Assembly: GCA_029215795.1 (NCBI GenBank)
Contig: JARDYH010000005.1
Span: forward strand, 165,813,814 to 165,877,813
From: Anniella stebbinsi
Lineage: Eukaryota; Chordata; Lepidosauria; Squamata; Anniellidae
Direction: 5' to 3'
Length of the DNA: 64,000 nt
A model generated the notes under the pieces. It ran no database searches. It saw only the letters and a list, made by a program, of their open reading frames with translations, and was not told the DNA's origin. The position numbers and the translations under genes are program-made. Positions within the stretch are counted from its first letter, which is position 1, and each line of letters begins with the position of its first letter. This document shows, piece by piece, positions 62,227 to 64,000 of this stretch.

Positions 62227-62892
62227 GTATGGATGCTTTTGCCTTAGCTAATAGATGGAGGTGGGATAAATTCCTATTGGCCATTTCCCTCTGGAAGAGT
62301 GGGGGACCAGTAAGGATGGTCTGCCCCAGAGGCTAGCGGAGACTGGGGGATTTGGCAGTGGGTAGGGCTGGCCCTCCTGTTCTAGCCCTAGTGGATGTGT
62401 GGAATGCAAAGGTTACCAAGGCAATTGACACAAACAACTTCTATTGAGCAGAGCCTGGGCAGCACTATTATTCTAATGAAGCAAATGGGCCATCATCACA
62501 AAGAGAGAGATGGGGAGGGGTTTCACTTGAGCTTCCTGCAAGAACTAAACATGGCAGGTTCTCTTAATGTTATGTATTAATCAGAACAACCTGCTGTAAT
62601 CCTTAATAAATTGCTCTTCTGCTACAATCACTTTCACAGTTCCATCTGCATTTCCCTAAAACACTTAACAACACTGGACAGAATTATCATATACTACTCT
62701 TACATACACCCTTCTGCAAAATGGAAATAACAAACTGGGCTATATATCTATTTAATATTTTTTTATTGAATTTTACATTAATAACAAACGGGTATAACAT
62801 CCAAGCACATCAAACATAACACAATAATAAAAAACGGGATATCCTTGCTACACACATTCAGCATCGAACTAAGTCAGTCAGGTGACACAGTT
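62227..62892. other. Intron after the unit C KRAB-like exon
   Basis: Matches 16644-17320, including the reverse L1-like tail near 62755-62865. Confidence 0.5.
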
Positions 62893-64000
62893 ATTTATTT
62901 ATTTATTTATGGACACTATTTATATTCCACTCAATTATCTAAAAAAAAGACTCCAGAGCGGTGAACATAGGTATAATCTGTAAAAGAAAGATTTAAAAAG
63001 CAAATTGAAATGGTTCAATTTAAAAACAAAGGAACCAGAAAAACAGTGCCTGCACAATTGAGGAATGTTTCTCAAAACAGAGTTGTTAGCAGGACCAGAA
63101 GCAGCCTAGTGTTGGCGCCTGCCTGACCTCCAGGGGCAGGGAGTTCCACAGAGAAGGGGCCGCTACACTAAAGTCTCTTCTCCTGCTGGATTCCAAATGG
63201 GCCAAAGGTCCATGTGGAACCACCTGGAGCATGCTCTCCAACTACCTCAGTGATCGGGCGGGTTGGTAAGGGAGAAGCCGTCTCAGGTATCCTGGTCCCA
63301 AGTTGTTTAGGAGTTTGTATGCTAGTACCAAAACCTTATACCTGGCCTAGTAGCCAATAGGCAGCCAGTGCAATTCCCTCAGCAAAGGAGTATCATGCTG
63401 AAAAGAGGCAGCTCCTGATAACACCCGGGCTGCTGCGTTCTGCACTAGCTCCAGCTTCCGGAGCAACTTTAAGGGCAGCCCCGCATAGCATGCATTGCAG
63501 TAATCCTGTCTTGAGGTTACTAATGCCTGTACCACTGTGGCCAAGCTATCCCTCTCCAGAAGAGGCCGTAGTTGGCGAGTCTGCCAAAGCTGGTAAAAGG
63601 CGCTCCAAGCCGCTACGGCCACATGGGCCTGCAGCGACAATGATGGCTTTAGGAGTGCAACCCCATCCTGAACAGGCAATGATCCTTTTTCTGGACTTGG
63701 AACCATTCACCCACAGGGCTTCTGTCTTTCCAGGATTCAGCTTCAGTTTATTGGTCCTCATCCAGCCCATTATTGATTTTAGCACTGATCTAGGACTTGC
63801 AAAGCATCTCCGGATTCAGATGTCACAGGGAGATAGAGCTGTGTGTCATCACCGTACTGATGGAATTTTGCTCCAAATCCCCTAATGACTGCCCCCAAAG
63901 GCTTCATATAGATGGTAAACAACTTTGGGGAGAAGATGGTGCCCTGGGATACTTTAACTTAATTGCCAAGGGGCCGAAAAACGATTACCCAATGTCACTC
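62893..64000 (-). mobile_element. CR1/L2-group LINE 3' half, reverse orientation, cut by the window end
   Basis: Duplicate of 17321-18460. The minus strand reads MGWMRTNKLKLNPGKTEALW, LLRELHWLPIGY and related LINE C-terminal phrases with broken frames. Confidence 0.8.

Larger units (their letters stand above)
48240..64000. repeat. Segmental duplication unit C (continues past the window)
   Basis: Left end matches unit B (22380-23300). From about 50325 it matches unit A in order through the KRAB-like exon and the following reverse LINE. It has private LINE insertions at 53870-54608 and 58688-59681, a private LINE tail at 57080-57172, and an extra about 185 bp near 58083-58270. Confidence 0.8.

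Overview
This window is vertebrate nuclear DNA, most likely from a squamate reptile and probably a lizard. The evidence is C2H2 zinc-finger exons with intron acceptors, KRAB-like exons, several copies of a tRNA-derived SINE that looks like the squamate Sauria SINE, CR1/L2-group and L1 LINEs, a DIRS retrotransposon, an LTR element and a non-autonomous hAT transposon. The species cannot be fixed from the sequence alone. About nine tenths of the window is repeats or intron.

The host genes belong to one family. Three C2H2 zinc-finger terminal exons lie on the + strand, at 316-2060, 18938-20068 and 34629-36412. The second and third sit downstream of a KRAB-A-like exon (16526-16643 and 28757-28874), and a third KRAB-A-like exon (62106-62226) must belong to a gene that continues past the right edge. 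Splice phases agree: each KRAB-like exon ends one base into a codon and each finger exon opens with two bases. An 83-nt exon (16191, 28419, 61776) precedes each KRAB-like exon. A GC-rich block with a possible first exon lies further upstream at about 12.7-13.25 kb and 57.2-57.7 kb. Such genes usually encode nuclear DNA-binding repressors of transposable elements. Here most of the finger exons are damaged.

Layout: 0-2.3 kb, finger exon 1, frameshifted at its 3' end. 3-6.5 kb, a decayed LINE with tandem 5' monomers and GC-rich hairpins. 7.0-20.4 kb, duplication unit A with gene 2. 20.5-22.4 kb, LINE debris. 22.4-37.0 kb, unit B with gene 3, its intron enlarged by a nearly full-length reverse LINE (30.9-34.06 kb). 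37.0-44.6 kb, an L1-like ORF1-only element in reverse orientation, split by a 5.9-kb DIRS element with inverted termini and an internal complementary region. 44.8-45.3 kb, a CR1 3' end. 45.35-47.18 kb, a GC-rich hAT-type element with 8-bp target duplications and five tandem palindromes. 48.0-64.0 kb, unit C, cut off by the window edge. Units A, B and C are diverged copies of one block. Comparing them gives the order of several insertions, because one copy often keeps the empty site for an element present in another.
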